Source of the DNA: Cyclobacteriaceae bacterium
Lineage (GTDB): Bacteria; Bacteroidota; Bacteroidia; Cytophagales; Cyclobacteriaceae
Direction: 5' to 3'
NCBI GenBank assembly: GCA_028285445.1
Contig: JANQPQ010000046.1
Coordinates: 124,001-188,000 of the forward strand
DNA: 64,000 nucleotides
Shown: piece after piece, positions 25,731 through 34,496 of the stretch
Position numbering within the stretch: position 1 is the first letter of the stretch
Layout of the letters: every line of letters starts with the position of its first letter
Made by a program: the position numbers and the translations under genes
The notes under the pieces: model-generated
Told to the model about the DNA's origin: nothing
Database searches by the model: none
What the model saw: only the letters and a program-made list of their open reading frames with translations

Positions 25731-26096
25731 CTAGAAGGGGAGATCGTCTTCTTCATCGTTACCCAGCCACTCTGGCTCGGTTACGCTATCTAAGGGTGAT
25801 TCTCCGGGAGCTGGAGCGGCCACGGGTTGGATTTTCCAGGCCTGGAGGGAATTAAAATACTTAACTACGCCCTGTGGGTCAGTCCACTTTCTTCCTCTAA
25901 GGTTGAAATGCACTTCTATTTCGTCGCCAACTTTGTATTCCTGGATCAGGTCGCACCGATCTTGAGTCAGTTCAAATTTTACAAATTCAGGGTATTGAGG
26001 GTTTTCTGCATACTCTATAACAAATTCTCTCTTTTTGAAAGAATCGGTGACCTGCGCAGTATCAAAAATCTCTAAAACTTTGCCTTTAACATTCAT
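25731..26096 (-). CDS. DUF3127 protein with SSB-like acidic tip
   Basis: 121 aa, cytoplasmic, and normal for DUF3127, a Bacteroidota family with an OB-fold look. The core runs from KGKVLEIFDTAQVTDSFKKR to FNLRGRKWTDPQGVVKYFNS. A Pro/Ala linker then leads to the acidic tail NDEEDDLPF. The last residues resemble the DDxPF tip of single-stranded-DNA-binding protein, which recruits repair and replication enzymes. This suggests a nucleic-acid-binding accessory protein; the ligand is unproven. Monocistronic. Confidence 0.85.
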   Translation of the reverse strand: MNVKGKVLEIFDTAQVTDSFKKREFVIEYAENPQYPEFVKFELTQDRCDLIQEYKVGDEIEVHFNLRGRKWTDPQGVVKYFNSLQAWKIQPVAAPAPGESPLDSVTEPEWLGNDEEDDLPF

Positions 26097-26152
26097 GGGT
26101 TACAGATAAGAATTCAGTCTTCAAAGTTAGACATAAACCAGAGCTATTCGAC

Positions 26153-27727
26153 TTAACGATTTCTTTTTTTTAGTTCGATGACCTTGATTTCCACTCTCCG
26201 ATTGATTGCGTCTTTGTTGACTATGTTCTTTTTAACCTTAGGTCTCTTCTCTCCATAAAAGTCTAGCCGCATAATGCCTGCCGGTAAGCCCGCTTCCTGC
26301 AGGTATTTTCCAACGGCATTCACTCGTGCTTTCGACAGCTCGAGGTTGTATCCATCAGCGCCCTTTTCGTCGGTATGCCCTTCCACTAACAATCGCAACC
26401 TGCGGTTGGCAAACATCTCGGATTTCAGAGAATCCAGTATGGAAGTGTGCTCTGGCAGGATTTCGCTGGAGTCGAATTCGAAATTGAGCAATACAACGTT
26501 TTCTTCAACCATAGTTAAATTAAAATGAGACTCCTCGTATTTGTCCAGGGAATCTAGCTTAAAGGCCCTTTTGATAGTTCGAAGGCCGTCGGCTTCAACT
26601 TCCTGCTGGTATGTTCCTTCCTCCTTAAAAAATGACAAAGAGTACTCCCCGGTCTCGGAATTGCTCCTTGCCCTTGCTTTGACTTTATCACTTTCAATAT
26701 GCCGCAACCGGATATTTGATTCAACCGGGAAGCCGAATTTATCAGAGACAATGCCGCTCAGAACCAGTGAAGGAAGAGGTTTTATGGCCGGTGAGGCATT
26801 TGACAAATCTGCATAGTGAATATCGCCATCTCGAGTGAAGTAGGCCTCTCTGCCAGAGGCAGTAACGATAAATGAGTAGTCATCTCCAGGTGAGTTGAAA
26901 GGCGAGCCGATGTTGACAATATCGCTGAAACTCCCATCGTCGTTCAGGACGGCCTTAAACACATCCAACCCCCCAAAACCTCCATAGCCATTCGAAGCAA
27001 AATAGACTGTTTTGTTATCTCCAGCTATAAATACAGAGCGCTCGTCGCCGTCGGTGTTTATATCTATGGGTTTGAGGTAGGTCCATTCCCCCTTTGTGCT
27101 TTTTCTGCTGAGATAAATATCCATGGAGTCTTCGTAATCTGGTGCAAGGGCAACCAGGAATATTTCGCCATTGGGGGCCAAGGCTGCACCATCAGTAGCG
27201 TAGCCTTCATACTTTCTAATTTCCCGCTTAAAATACTGATTTATTCCACCGGCGACGCCCTCTGGTTTCCCCCAAACTTCACCAAACAGTGATGATATAT
27301 AATAAGGTCCACCATCCATCTCCCATCCATCTCGCCAACTTTGGAAAAGAACATAGCTACCATCCGGGGATATATTTGGTTCGTCTTCAGCATCTTTCGT
27401 ATTTACTGTACCAGGCAAATTTTGTGGAGCCGTCCACTGTCCGTCAATCTTTTTGGAGTACCAGAGATCGCCGTCGTACCTTGGTTTGCCCTGAAAAAGT
27501 GCATAGTCTTTTACCGACCAGGGCATACCACCACGTAAAGACATGAAATAGAGATACTGCCCATCGGGGGTAATACTAAGATTTGTTTCCCGGTAATCGG
27601 AATTTAATATGTGAAGCTTTTCTACCTGAAGATCTGGGTGGTGATTTGCAATTGGTACTTCTTGCCCCCAGGCGATATTGATTGGGATGGCAATAAGTAT
27701 TACCGATATTTTGACCAGATGTTTCAC
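26153..27727 (-). CDS. OmpA-family protein with PD40 propeller
   Basis: 524 aa, GTG start. Signal peptide, then WD40-like PD40 repeats (SITPDGQYLYFMSLRGG, NISPDGSYVLFQSWRDG, ALAPNGEIFLVAL, AGDNKTVYFASNGYGGFGGLD, TASGREAYFTRDG) forming a propeller over about residues 45-310. A carboxypeptidase-regulatory-like beta sandwich follows (about 325-400). The C-terminal OmpA domain (415-520) has LLVEGHTDEKGADGYNLEL and NRRVEIKV, which bind peptidoglycan. It probably anchors the outer membrane to the cell wall. Related proteins occur near type IX secretion genes (PorE-like). Confidence 0.88.
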   Translation of the reverse strand: MKHLVKISVILIAIPINIAWGQEVPIANHHPDLQVEKLHILNSDYRETNLSITPDGQYLYFMSLRGGMPWSVKDYALFQGKPRYDGDLWYSKKIDGQWTAPQNLPGTVNTKDAEDEPNISPDGSYVLFQSWRDGWEMDGGPYYISSLFGEVWGKPEGVAGGINQYFKREIRKYEGYATDGAALAPNGEIFLVALAPDYEDSMDIYLSRKSTKGEWTYLKPIDINTDGDERSVFIAGDNKTVYFASNGYGGFGGLDVFKAVLNDDGSFSDIVNIGSPFNSPGDDYSFIVTASGREAYFTRDGDIHYADLSNASPAIKPLPSLVLSGIVSDKFGFPVESNIRLRHIESDKVKARARSNSETGEYSLSFFKEEGTYQQEVEADGLRTIKRAFKLDSLDKYEESHFNLTMVEENVVLLNFEFDSSEILPEHTSILDSLKSEMFANRRLRLLVEGHTDEKGADGYNLELSKARVNAVGKYLQEAGLPAGIMRLDFYGEKRPKVKKNIVNKDAINRRVEIKVIELKKRNR

Positions 27728-27746
27728 TTACTGGTAATACGAAAAA

Positions 27747-27778
27747 TTTGAAAGCCACATTGCATTAATCTAAATTTA
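27747..27778 (+). promoter_or_regulatory. Bacteroidota-type promoter for the 67-aa gene
   Basis: TTTG at 27747-27750, a 20-nt spacer, and TAAATTTA at 27771-27778 match the Bacteroidota -33/-7 pattern (TTTG / TAnnTTTG) with one mismatch. The ATG at 27796 follows after 17 nt. Confidence 0.4.
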
Positions 27779-27795
27779 ATTCATCTTAGATCGGC

Positions 27796-27999
27796 ATGTC
27801 AATTTCATTCGAGACTATCCGTACCGGAAAGAAATATTGCCTCCGCAACTTTGGCGAAGAGTTTCGGTTTGAAGTATTGGACATACAGGCCGATGGAGAT
27901 TTTAAAGTTAAAGACTTGCTTACGTTAGAGGTGTATCATATAAACGACCTCATTCGGTATGGTAAAGGGAAGGACTACTCCCTTTATGAGATCAGATAA
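27796..27999 (+). CDS. Small conserved-looking hypothetical protein (67 aa)
   Basis: A soluble, beta-rich protein with alternating hydrophobic residues (FRFEVLDIQADGDFKVKDLL), no signal peptide, no cysteine cluster. It looks like a small SH3-like or barrel fold; I cannot name the family. A promoter-like box lies just upstream, and the gene is convergent with the PDZ protease 4 nt away. Confidence 0.65.
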   Translation: MSISFETIRTGKKYCLRNFGEEFRFEVLDIQADGDFKVKDLLTLEVYHINDLIRYGKGKDYSLYEIR

Positions 28000-28003
28000 C
28001 TTA

Positions 28004-29206
28004 TTAATCTCTCCCTAAAAGCGTTTCCTTGGTAAGGCTAACTACTTTGGTTTTTGCATCCCTTAGAATTGTCACTTCAAGACTCTTAGCGGTTTGCAGA
28101 AGATCGTACGCTTTCTGCAGGGCCTGGCATTTTTCCAACTTTGGCAATTGAAATCCATCAATTGCCACCAGTACATCTTTCACTTTTAAGCCAGCTCTGG
28201 AAGCTGGAGAATCCTCGAAGAGGTTTCCGATGATAACTCCATTGTCACCAGGAGCTATGCCGAGGCCAAAAGTCTCAAACTTTTGCGGATAGTAGCTGCT
28301 GGCATTTTTTTGCACATACATTTTTGCCGCGGGATAGTCTAACGTGACTGTCCGCCCCTTGAGAAACATAACTCCCACTTTAGGCGACTTTGTATGACCC
28401 ATAGCAAATACCGGCTCAACGAAGGTTTCCTCACCAACCTGAAGTTGATTTACTTTTACCTGAAATAAGGTGGTATCAATACTGCCGAAAACTCCTTCAG
28501 CACCCCAGCCTCTACCAGTAACCACCTCGATGTATGAATTCAGGTTTTCAGAGCCAAGTGACTTGCGATATGAACTATAAGGTAAATCAAAAAAGCCATT
28601 GAAGCCGGTATCAAACAATACCAAGGATGACCTTTGCCTATTAATACTAGCTGAGATATAAGGGCTTTTATTCGCCCCCACTTTTTTGAAACGCATTACA
28701 CTAACTCCTACAACATTATCGAGGGTTTGGAGTGAATTAGTTACCACCACTTTGTTATTATCATATTGAAATTGCCAAATTCCGGCACTCATCAGGTTGG
28801 CGCCAATAATGCCATCTACGCCAAGACATTTGATAACCTTAGTAGATTCAAAATTCACCACCGCTGTTGGTATGTTGCTAAATGTAAGCGAAGCAATTCT
28901 AACTTGCTTCAATGTTCCCCATAGGCTGGTGCCGCTTAGGCCATTGCTTGATCTGGTATGTTTACTTTTGGTTGCTTTGAAGCCGATTTCTTTTGCTACT
29001 TCCGTTGAGATAACCATTGGGGCTCCGGTGTCTATGAGAAAGTTGTACTTTCTGTTTGAAATCTCCACTTCCGCGAACATGAGATTGCGCTCTTTCCTAA
29101 TAGGAATTTCGACGTGAAACGGTTCAACACCAGTAATCTTATTGGCCCCCTGCGATACGAGAAGCACGACGAGAAGAAGTGACGGAACTAGTGTTCTTAC
29201 TAACAT
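28004..29206 (-). CDS. Secreted aspartyl (retropepsin-like) protease with PDZ domain
   Basis: 400 aa. Signal peptide (LVPSLLLVVLLVSQGA), then two aspartyl-protease lobes each with a catalytic DTG: FLIDTGAPMVIS (about 56-67) and LVLFDTGFNGFF (about 195-206). A C-terminal PDZ-like domain (about 305-395) has GLGIAPGDNGVIIGNLFEDSPASRAGLKVKDVL. The two-DTG design resembles a pepsin-like monomer assembled from retropepsin halves, a common Bacteroidota family. Likely periplasmic. It is divergent from a PD40 gene across a 189-nt region containing a near-palindrome at 29316-29336. Confidence 0.88.
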   Translation of the reverse strand: MLVRTLVPSLLLVVLLVSQGANKITGVEPFHVEIPIRKERNLMFAEVEISNRKYNFLIDTGAPMVISTEVAKEIGFKATKSKHTRSSNGLSGTSLWGTLKQVRIASLTFSNIPTAVVNFESTKVIKCLGVDGIIGANLMSAGIWQFQYDNNKVVVTNSLQTLDNVVGVSVMRFKKVGANKSPYISASINRQRSSLVLFDTGFNGFFDLPYSSYRKSLGSENLNSYIEVVTGRGWGAEGVFGSIDTTLFQVKVNQLQVGEETFVEPVFAMGHTKSPKVGVMFLKGRTVTLDYPAAKMYVQKNASSYYPQKFETFGLGIAPGDNGVIIGNLFEDSPASRAGLKVKDVLVAIDGFQLPKLEKCQALQKAYDLLQTAKSLEVTILRDAKTKVVSLTKETLLGRD

Positions 29207-29315
29207 CTAAGCAAATGTAGTACAAAAGGGTTCAGTAGTAAGCGTGGCCTATCACGCCGAATTTTACTGGAGCGGCGGGTTGCTTTTCTCGTTAAAAAGT
29301 AAGTAATTCGAAGCC

Positions 29316-29336
29316 CAATTTGCAATTTGCGAATTG
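29316..29336. promoter_or_regulatory. 21-bp near-palindrome in a divergent promoter region
   Basis: CAATTTGCAA (29316-29325), one central base and TTGCGAATTG (29327-29336) are complements with one mismatch. It also contains the tandem repeat CAATTTGCAATTTG. It lies between the divergent protease and PD40 genes; a regulator binding both promoters is plausible. Confidence 0.4.
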
Positions 29337-29425
29337 TTTCTTACATCAACTATAACCTACGCCAGAACGTGTTTCTGGTTCATACGACTAGTTAATTGAC
29401 GAAAACAGCAGTATTAGTGCTAAAT

Positions 29426-30430
29426 ATGGCATTAATATTACATGTGCATGATTTCAGGCCTGCGGTAGCTAAGAGGGCTATGCTTATTGCGCTCTTAGCC
29501 GTAATTGGCGCGTGGTCTACGGCTATTTACGCTCAGGAAATGCCAGCATTCTACTTTGTTGAGAATCTTGATCGGGCCGTTAACTCCCCTTATCAGGAAT
29601 ATGGCCCCATCTACAATCCAGATGATTCCTGCCTGTATTTTACGAGCCGTAGAGAGAGGGTTAGCCCCAGGCAAAAGCTTGATTGGAGTACGCTACCTTC
29701 CGAAGACATTTATGTTAGCCAGAGGAAAGCGGGATCATGGACAGGGGCTTCAAAGATTCAGAAGAGCTTTAATGGTTATAGGCATGAATCAACCTTACAC
29801 TACAATAGCGACCAAAGGACGCTGTTAATCTACAAAGACTCGGGGGGAGGAGATATTTTCTTTTCTTCGAGAACTAAGGAAGGCACCTGGGCAGAGATGA
29901 TACCATTTGGCAGGCAGGTAAACTCAAAGTATGCGGAAATATCGGCATCCTTAACTGCTGACGGAAACAAACTTTACTTCGCATCAAATAGACCGGGAGG
30001 CTACGGCGGATTTGATATTTACTGTGTAGAGAAATCAAATGGTGGCAAATGGGGCAAGCCCAAGAACCTTGGGCCCACCATTAATACCCCTAAGGATGAG
30101 GACGCACCCTTTATAAGTCCTGATGGCTTAGTTCTTTATTTCAGCAGTAACGGTCATGCTGGATATGGAGATTTTGATATCTACAAGGCAAGGTTTGAGC
30201 AGGCCCTGAATACCTTTGAGCCTCCGCTGAATATGGGGGCTCCTATTAACTCCAGTGGTAAGGATTTGTATTTTACCACCTACGATAACGGTAATCTCAA
30301 TTTCTTCGCTTCTGATAGAGAAGATGGGCATGGCTTTATGGACATCTACCAGGCCACCATGATTCCTGCTTCCTTTGCTAATGCCTATACCCCGCGCCGT
30401 TCAAATAAGCATTTGCCTTTTAGGAAGTAA
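29426..30430 (+). CDS. Secreted PD40/TolB-like propeller protein
   Basis: About 334 aa. The C-terminal part of the leader (RAMLIALLAVIGAWSTAIYAQ) is a Sec signal peptide. Start ATG 29426 is a compromise; TTG 29396, GTG 29444 and ATG 29480 are alternatives. Six PD40-type strands follow: YGPIYNPDDSCLYFTSRRE, STLHYNSDQRTLLIYKD, ASLTADGNKLYFASNRPGGYGG, PFISPDGLVLYFSSNGHAG and others. It resembles the propeller half of the OmpA protein at 26153 but lacks the OmpA domain. Likely periplasmic; ligand unknown. Confidence 0.8.
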   Translation: MALILHVHDFRPAVAKRAMLIALLAVIGAWSTAIYAQEMPAFYFVENLDRAVNSPYQEYGPIYNPDDSCLYFTSRRERVSPRQKLDWSTLPSEDIYVSQRKAGSWTGASKIQKSFNGYRHESTLHYNSDQRTLLIYKDSGGGDIFFSSRTKEGTWAEMIPFGRQVNSKYAEISASLTADGNKLYFASNRPGGYGGFDIYCVEKSNGGKWGKPKNLGPTINTPKDEDAPFISPDGLVLYFSSNGHAGYGDFDIYKARFEQALNTFEPPLNMGAPINSSGKDLYFTTYDNGNLNFFASDREDGHGFMDIYQATMIPASFANAYTPRRSNKHLPFRK

Positions 30431-30478
30431 TAGCTTTCAAATCTAACCATCTCTGGTTATTTAGTTCACCTAAATACT

Positions 30479-31882
30479 ATGACCATGAAAGGTATGTTCA
30501 AATCTATTGTTGTCGTTTTAATGATTACCCTGGTAGGATGTCAGGGAGGCAATACACAGCAATCAAGGAAAATCACTGCAGCCGACGCTGATTATGCATT
30601 TGTTAATGTTTCGGTGTTGCCCATGACTTCCGAGACAGTTTTAACCGGGCAGACGGTTTTAATTAAAGATGGCAGAATTGACACAATAGGAAACAGCGAG
30701 GCGATAGAAGTTTTGGAAGGGGTATCAATTATCAATGGAGAGGGCAAGTTCTTAATGCCCGGGCTGGCGGAAATGCACGCACATATTCCAGGCAATCAGA
30801 ATCAGGAATTTCTTGATAACACCCTATTCCTTTATTTATCCAATGGCATTACCACCATCCGTGGTATGCTTGGTCAACCTTATCATCTGGAGTTAAGAGA
30901 GAAGGTTGCAAACGGCGAGGTGCTAGCACCCCGAATTTTCACATCAAGCCCATCACTAAATGGAAATTCGGTACAGTCGGTTGAGGAGGCTAATGAGAAA
31001 GTAAGACAATATAAAGAAGATGGTTACGACTTCTTAAAGATGCATCCAGGCATTAAAATGGAAGTTTTTAATGAGATTGACCGGGTTGCGGATGAAGTTG
31101 GGATCACATATTCCGGACATGTGTCTAACCTTGTAGGCATACGAAGAGCGATCGAAGCTGGGTATGCCTCCATAGATCATATTGATGGCTACCTAGAAGG
31201 TTTGGTGCCTGAAGATGCCGGGGTTGACCCTACCCAAAACGGCTTCTTTGGATTGGCATTTACAGACCTTGCCAATGAAAATGCGATTGAAGACCTAGTC
31301 AATCGTACAGCGGAGGCCGGAATTTGGATTGTGCCAACACAAAGTCTAATGGAGCGCTATTTAGGCCCAATCGCAACCGACCAGCTCACCGCGGAAGCCG
31401 AGATGAGATTTATATCCAGGCAACAGTTGGTCAATTATCAAAATGGCAAAAATCGGCTGATGGGCAACCCCGAATACTCTGCTGAAAGAGTGAACAAGTT
31501 CAACAGCATCCGTAAATCTCTTTTGAAGGCAATGCAAGATGGAGGAGTGGGAATACTACTTGGATCAGATGCGCCACAAGTATTTAACATCCCTGGTTTT
31601 GCAATTCAGCATGAGCTTAAATACATGATTGAAGCTGGCCTTACCCCGTATCAATGCCTGGTATCAGGAACTGTAAATCCTGCTAAATTCTTCGGAATGG
31701 AGGGAGAGTTTGGACAAATCACTGCGGGAGCTGCAGCAGACCTAATCTTGCTGGATGCAAATCCTCTTGAAGAAATTACTAATCTACAGCAAATGTCTGG
31801 GGTAATGGTCGCGGGACGTTGGCTGTCGAAAGGTGATATTGACGAGAGGTTAGAAGCAATTGCCACCAGCTATGGTAATTAG
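30479..31882 (+). CDS. Amidohydrolase-family lipoprotein
   Basis: 467 aa. Lipobox-type leader MITLVGCQGG suggests a lipoprotein. The composite amidohydrolase domain keeps its metal site: GLAEMHAHIP (HxH), a lysine in FLKMHPGIK, GHVSN and SIDHIDG histidines, and the aspartate in LLGSDAP. The family includes imidazolonepropionase-like and prolidase-like enzymes hydrolysing C-N bonds of dipeptides or cyclic amides. The substrate cannot be read. It begins 48 nt after the PD40 gene. Confidence 0.88.
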   Translation: MTMKGMFKSIVVVLMITLVGCQGGNTQQSRKITAADADYAFVNVSVLPMTSETVLTGQTVLIKDGRIDTIGNSEAIEVLEGVSIINGEGKFLMPGLAEMHAHIPGNQNQEFLDNTLFLYLSNGITTIRGMLGQPYHLELREKVANGEVLAPRIFTSSPSLNGNSVQSVEEANEKVRQYKEDGYDFLKMHPGIKMEVFNEIDRVADEVGITYSGHVSNLVGIRRAIEAGYASIDHIDGYLEGLVPEDAGVDPTQNGFFGLAFTDLANENAIEDLVNRTAEAGIWIVPTQSLMERYLGPIATDQLTAEAEMRFISRQQLVNYQNGKNRLMGNPEYSAERVNKFNSIRKSLLKAMQDGGVGILLGSDAPQVFNIPGFAIQHELKYMIEAGLTPYQCLVSGTVNPAKFFGMEGEFGQITAGAAADLILLDANPLEEITNLQQMSGVMVAGRWLSKGDIDERLEAIATSYGN

Positions 31883-31982
31883 CTGCAATGGCTAAAGGGC
31901 AAATCTTCTTCCGCTAAATGGTACCTAGGGTTTATTATTTAGTGGTGGCATAAAATAAACGATTGCCATTTTCGTACTTTTA

Positions 31983-32546
31983 ATGAGTAATCGAAAAATC
32001 ATGAGAATCTACCTGTCCTTGTCGCTGTTGCTATTATCGTCTGTGGTGTTTTCGCAAGTTGGCAACCCATTTCCGGAGTTATCCGGCGAGACTGTAAAGG
32101 ATGAAGTTATTACCATCCCGAAGGATACCAATGATAAATTTACCCTGGTGGGACTTGCCTACTCCAAGAAGTCAGAGGACGATCTGAACACATGGTTCAG
32201 CCCGATTTATAACAAGTTTGTTAGAAAATCCAGCGATGCCGGCTTATTCTCCTCATTTACATATGACGTAAATGTTTACTTCGTGCCAATGTTTACTGGA
32301 GTAAAAGCTGCCGGTCAGGGTGTGGCAAAAAAGAAAGCCCTGAAAAAGGTAGACCCGTTGCTTTTCCCTCACGTCTTGTTTTACAAAGGCAAATTGGCCC
32401 CGTACAAGGAGGCTTTGGATTTCGAACGCAAAGATGTTCCCTACTTTTTCGTTTTAGATAAGGATGGCAAGATTATTTATGCCACCAGTGGTCGGTTTAC
32501 TGATGACAAGCTCAGCGAAATAGAATCTGCAATCGACGACTTCTAA
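31983..32546 (+). CDS. Secreted thioredoxin-fold protein without cysteines
   Basis: 187 aa. Signal peptide (YLSLSLLLLSSVVFSQ) followed by a thioredoxin-like core: KFTLVGLAYSKKSEDDLNTW, FPHVLFYKG and VPYFFVLDKDGKIIYATSGR. The pattern recalls the ATP10-like thioredoxin superfamily. The protein has no cysteine at all, so it cannot be a disulfide oxidoreductase. A binding or chaperone role is inferred. No linked operon partner is clear. Confidence 0.7.
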   Translation: MSNRKIMRIYLSLSLLLLSSVVFSQVGNPFPELSGETVKDEVITIPKDTNDKFTLVGLAYSKKSEDDLNTWFSPIYNKFVRKSSDAGLFSSFTYDVNVYFVPMFTGVKAAGQGVAKKKALKKVDPLLFPHVLFYKGKLAPYKEALDFERKDVPYFFVLDKDGKIIYATSGRFTDDKLSEIESAIDDF

Positions 32547-32621
32547 AATTGGTTGAGATAAGATAAGGGGGTTACTTTCGATCTGTGTTATGTATGAAAT
32601 CATACCTAACATTAAAACAAC

Positions 32622-32909
32622 ATGGAAGTTTTTGTTTCACCAAGCGGTTGGGTCGAGGTTCACAATCCTCAAGATAACGAGACAAGATTACAGAGCTTTT
32701 ATAATCTCAAGAATGTAATCAAAGGAAAAGGATTCATCGTTATTCATTTGAACAGCGGTATGGTCGAAGTGTACGATCAACGACTCAATTTACTAGGTCA
32801 TAAAGTAATTAAAGGTGTTGAAGAAATACGAGCTGATGATAATATCAGCGTTACTCTTCAAGACGGCACCATCCTCACCTTAGCCAAAGATCTGGCACCA
32901 GCAGCCTAG
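32622..32909 (+). CDS. Hypothetical protein (95 aa)
   Basis: Soluble, beta-rich, no signal peptide. SPSGWVEVHNPQDNET, GFIVIHLNSGMVEVYDQRL and ISVTLQDGTILTLAKDL suggest two small beta-sheet repeats of an SH3- or Sm-like barrel. I do not recognise a family. It precedes an alpha/beta hydrolase by about 70 nt on the same strand. Confidence 0.6.
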   Translation: MEVFVSPSGWVEVHNPQDNETRLQSFYNLKNVIKGKGFIVIHLNSGMVEVYDQRLNLLGHKVIKGVEEIRADDNISVTLQDGTILTLAKDLAPAA

Positions 32910-32977
32910 TCATTCCTCGTTAATAGAAATTTGCTTAAGCACATTGTGGGCAAAGGGTAAGCCACTATTTTTGACCA

Positions 32978-33676
32978 ATGTCAGAAGAAAAATACCCCTT
33001 AGTGTTACTGCATGGTGCTCTGGGCAGTGAACGGCAGGTTGCATTCTTGCAAGAAGCTCTTCAGAATCATACAAATGTATTCTCATTAACCTTTTCGGGG
33101 CATGGTGGGCTGGCATACAATGGAGCGTACTCCTTTGAGTTATTTCAGAATGATATCTTGAATTTACTGGAGACCCATGGCATTCAGAAAGCCAACTTCT
33201 TCGGCTACAGCATGGGTGGCTACGCCGCGCTATACCTGGCCTTGAATCAGCCCCAAAAAGTAAATAGCATTTTTACGCTGGGAACAAAACTTCAGTGGGA
33301 CAGCGAATCAGCCCAGCGCGAAGTGAAGTTTCTCAACCCAGACAAAATGGAGGAAAAGGTGCCGGAATTTGCCAGCTTCCTGAAGAAAGTACATGCTCCT
33401 GAGGATTGGAAGTTGGTGATGGGAAAAACAGCAAACTTAATGCTGAACCTTGGAGAATCTGCAGTTATTGCCGATGATCAGTATAAGCAGATACAACACC
33501 CCGTTATGCTAACTGTTGGCGATCTGGATAATACTGCAGGGGTTGAAAGTACCAAGGAAGTAACTGCATTGATGCAAAACGCAGTAAATAAAGTGTTTCC
33601 AAATACGCCTCACCCTCTGGAAAAGATTGATAGAGTATTACTTATTAACGAAATCTTAAAATACTTCCGATATTGA
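32978..33676 (+). CDS. Alpha/beta hydrolase
   Basis: 232 aa, cytoplasmic. PLVLLHGALGSERQ supplies the oxyanion HG motif, GYSMGGYAALYLAL the nucleophile elbow with serine (GxSxG), and NTPHPLEKI the late catalytic histidine. An acid in VGDLDNTAG completes the triad. The short length and lid-poor middle suggest a lipase/esterase or MhpC/BioH-like hydrolase. The substrate is unknown. Confidence 0.85.
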   Translation: MSEEKYPLVLLHGALGSERQVAFLQEALQNHTNVFSLTFSGHGGLAYNGAYSFELFQNDILNLLETHGIQKANFFGYSMGGYAALYLALNQPQKVNSIFTLGTKLQWDSESAQREVKFLNPDKMEEKVPEFASFLKKVHAPEDWKLVMGKTANLMLNLGESAVIADDQYKQIQHPVMLTVGDLDNTAGVESTKEVTALMQNAVNKVFPNTPHPLEKIDRVLLINEILKYFRY

Positions 33677-33683
33677 TATTGTG

Positions 33684-33713
33684 TTGTAGCACTATCTTCG
33701 TTGTGTAATTATG
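33684..33713 (+). promoter_or_regulatory. Bacteroidota-type promoter for the S1/P1 nuclease
   Basis: TTG at 33684-33686, a 19-nt spacer and TAATTATG at 33706-33713 match TTG / TAnnTTTG with one mismatch. The ATG at 33732 follows after 18 nt. Confidence 0.35.
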
Positions 33714-33731
33714 TATACTAAGTAAAGCAAA

Positions 33732-34493
33732 ATGAGAAAAGCCCTTATTGTCATCGTTCTACTGCAATCAATTGAAGTATTTGCCTGGGGAGTTACTGGC
33801 CATCGGGCAGTTGGTTTTATTGCGGAATTGCACCTAACAAAAAGGGCTAAGAAAGAATTAAAAAGGGTGCTTGGGAATGAGAGCTTAGCGCTGGTGACAA
33901 CCTGGATGGATGAAATTAGATCTGATCATAAATATGACCATACCCACGATTGGCATTGGGTGTCTATACCAACCGGACAGACATACGAACAGACAGAAAA
34001 AAACCCAAATGGGGATGTGATTGCTACCATAAATAGATTAACACAAGAGCTGAAAGTAGGAGGCCTGACACTGGAACAGGAGGCCGAGCACGTTAAGATG
34101 CTGGCTCATTTAATCGGCGATATCCACCAACCATTACATGTGGGTACAGGCGAAGACCGAGGCGGTAACGATGTAAAGCTGAAGTACTTCTGGCAAGATT
34201 CTAATCTTCATAGAGTGTGGGATAGCGGCATGATTGACGGCACTAAGCTCAGTTATACCGAATTGGCTAATGGTGTAAATCATGCCTCAAAAGCTGAAAT
34301 TGCCTCATGGCAGATGGCTTCCGTTGAAGAATGGGCTTATGAATCAATGGCCCTCAGAGAGCAGGTTTATGCGCTACCTGAGAACAAAAGCATCAATTAT
34401 CGCTACAACTACGATAACTGGGATATTGTAGAGAAAAGAATTCTGCAAGCTGGAATTAGGCTGGCAGGTGTGCTAAACGATATCTACAACTAG
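33732..34493 (+). CDS. S1/P1-type secreted nuclease
   Basis: 253 aa. Signal peptide cleaves before WGVTGHRAVGFIAE, so the mature chain starts with tryptophan, as in S1/P1 nuclease where the N-terminal Trp binds zinc. Other metal ligands are in HDWHWV, LIGDIHQPLHV and LHRVWDSG, consistent with a trinuclear zinc site. Degrades single-stranded DNA/RNA or 3'-phosphomonoesters outside the cytoplasm, probably for nucleotide scavenging. Own promoter likely; 3 nt from the convergent cupin gene. Confidence 0.92.
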   Translation: MRKALIVIVLLQSIEVFAWGVTGHRAVGFIAELHLTKRAKKELKRVLGNESLALVTTWMDEIRSDHKYDHTHDWHWVSIPTGQTYEQTEKNPNGDVIATINRLTQELKVGGLTLEQEAEHVKMLAHLIGDIHQPLHVGTGEDRGGNDVKLKYFWQDSNLHRVWDSGMIDGTKLSYTELANGVNHASKAEIASWQMASVEEWAYESMALREQVYALPENKSINYRYNYDNWDIVEKRILQAGIRLAGVLNDIYN

Positions 34494-34496
34494 CGT

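Noticed and set aside
26155-26175. T-rich tract near 26160 as terminator
   Set aside because: It encodes the basic C-terminus (KKRNR) of the OmpA protein on the minus strand and has no stem.
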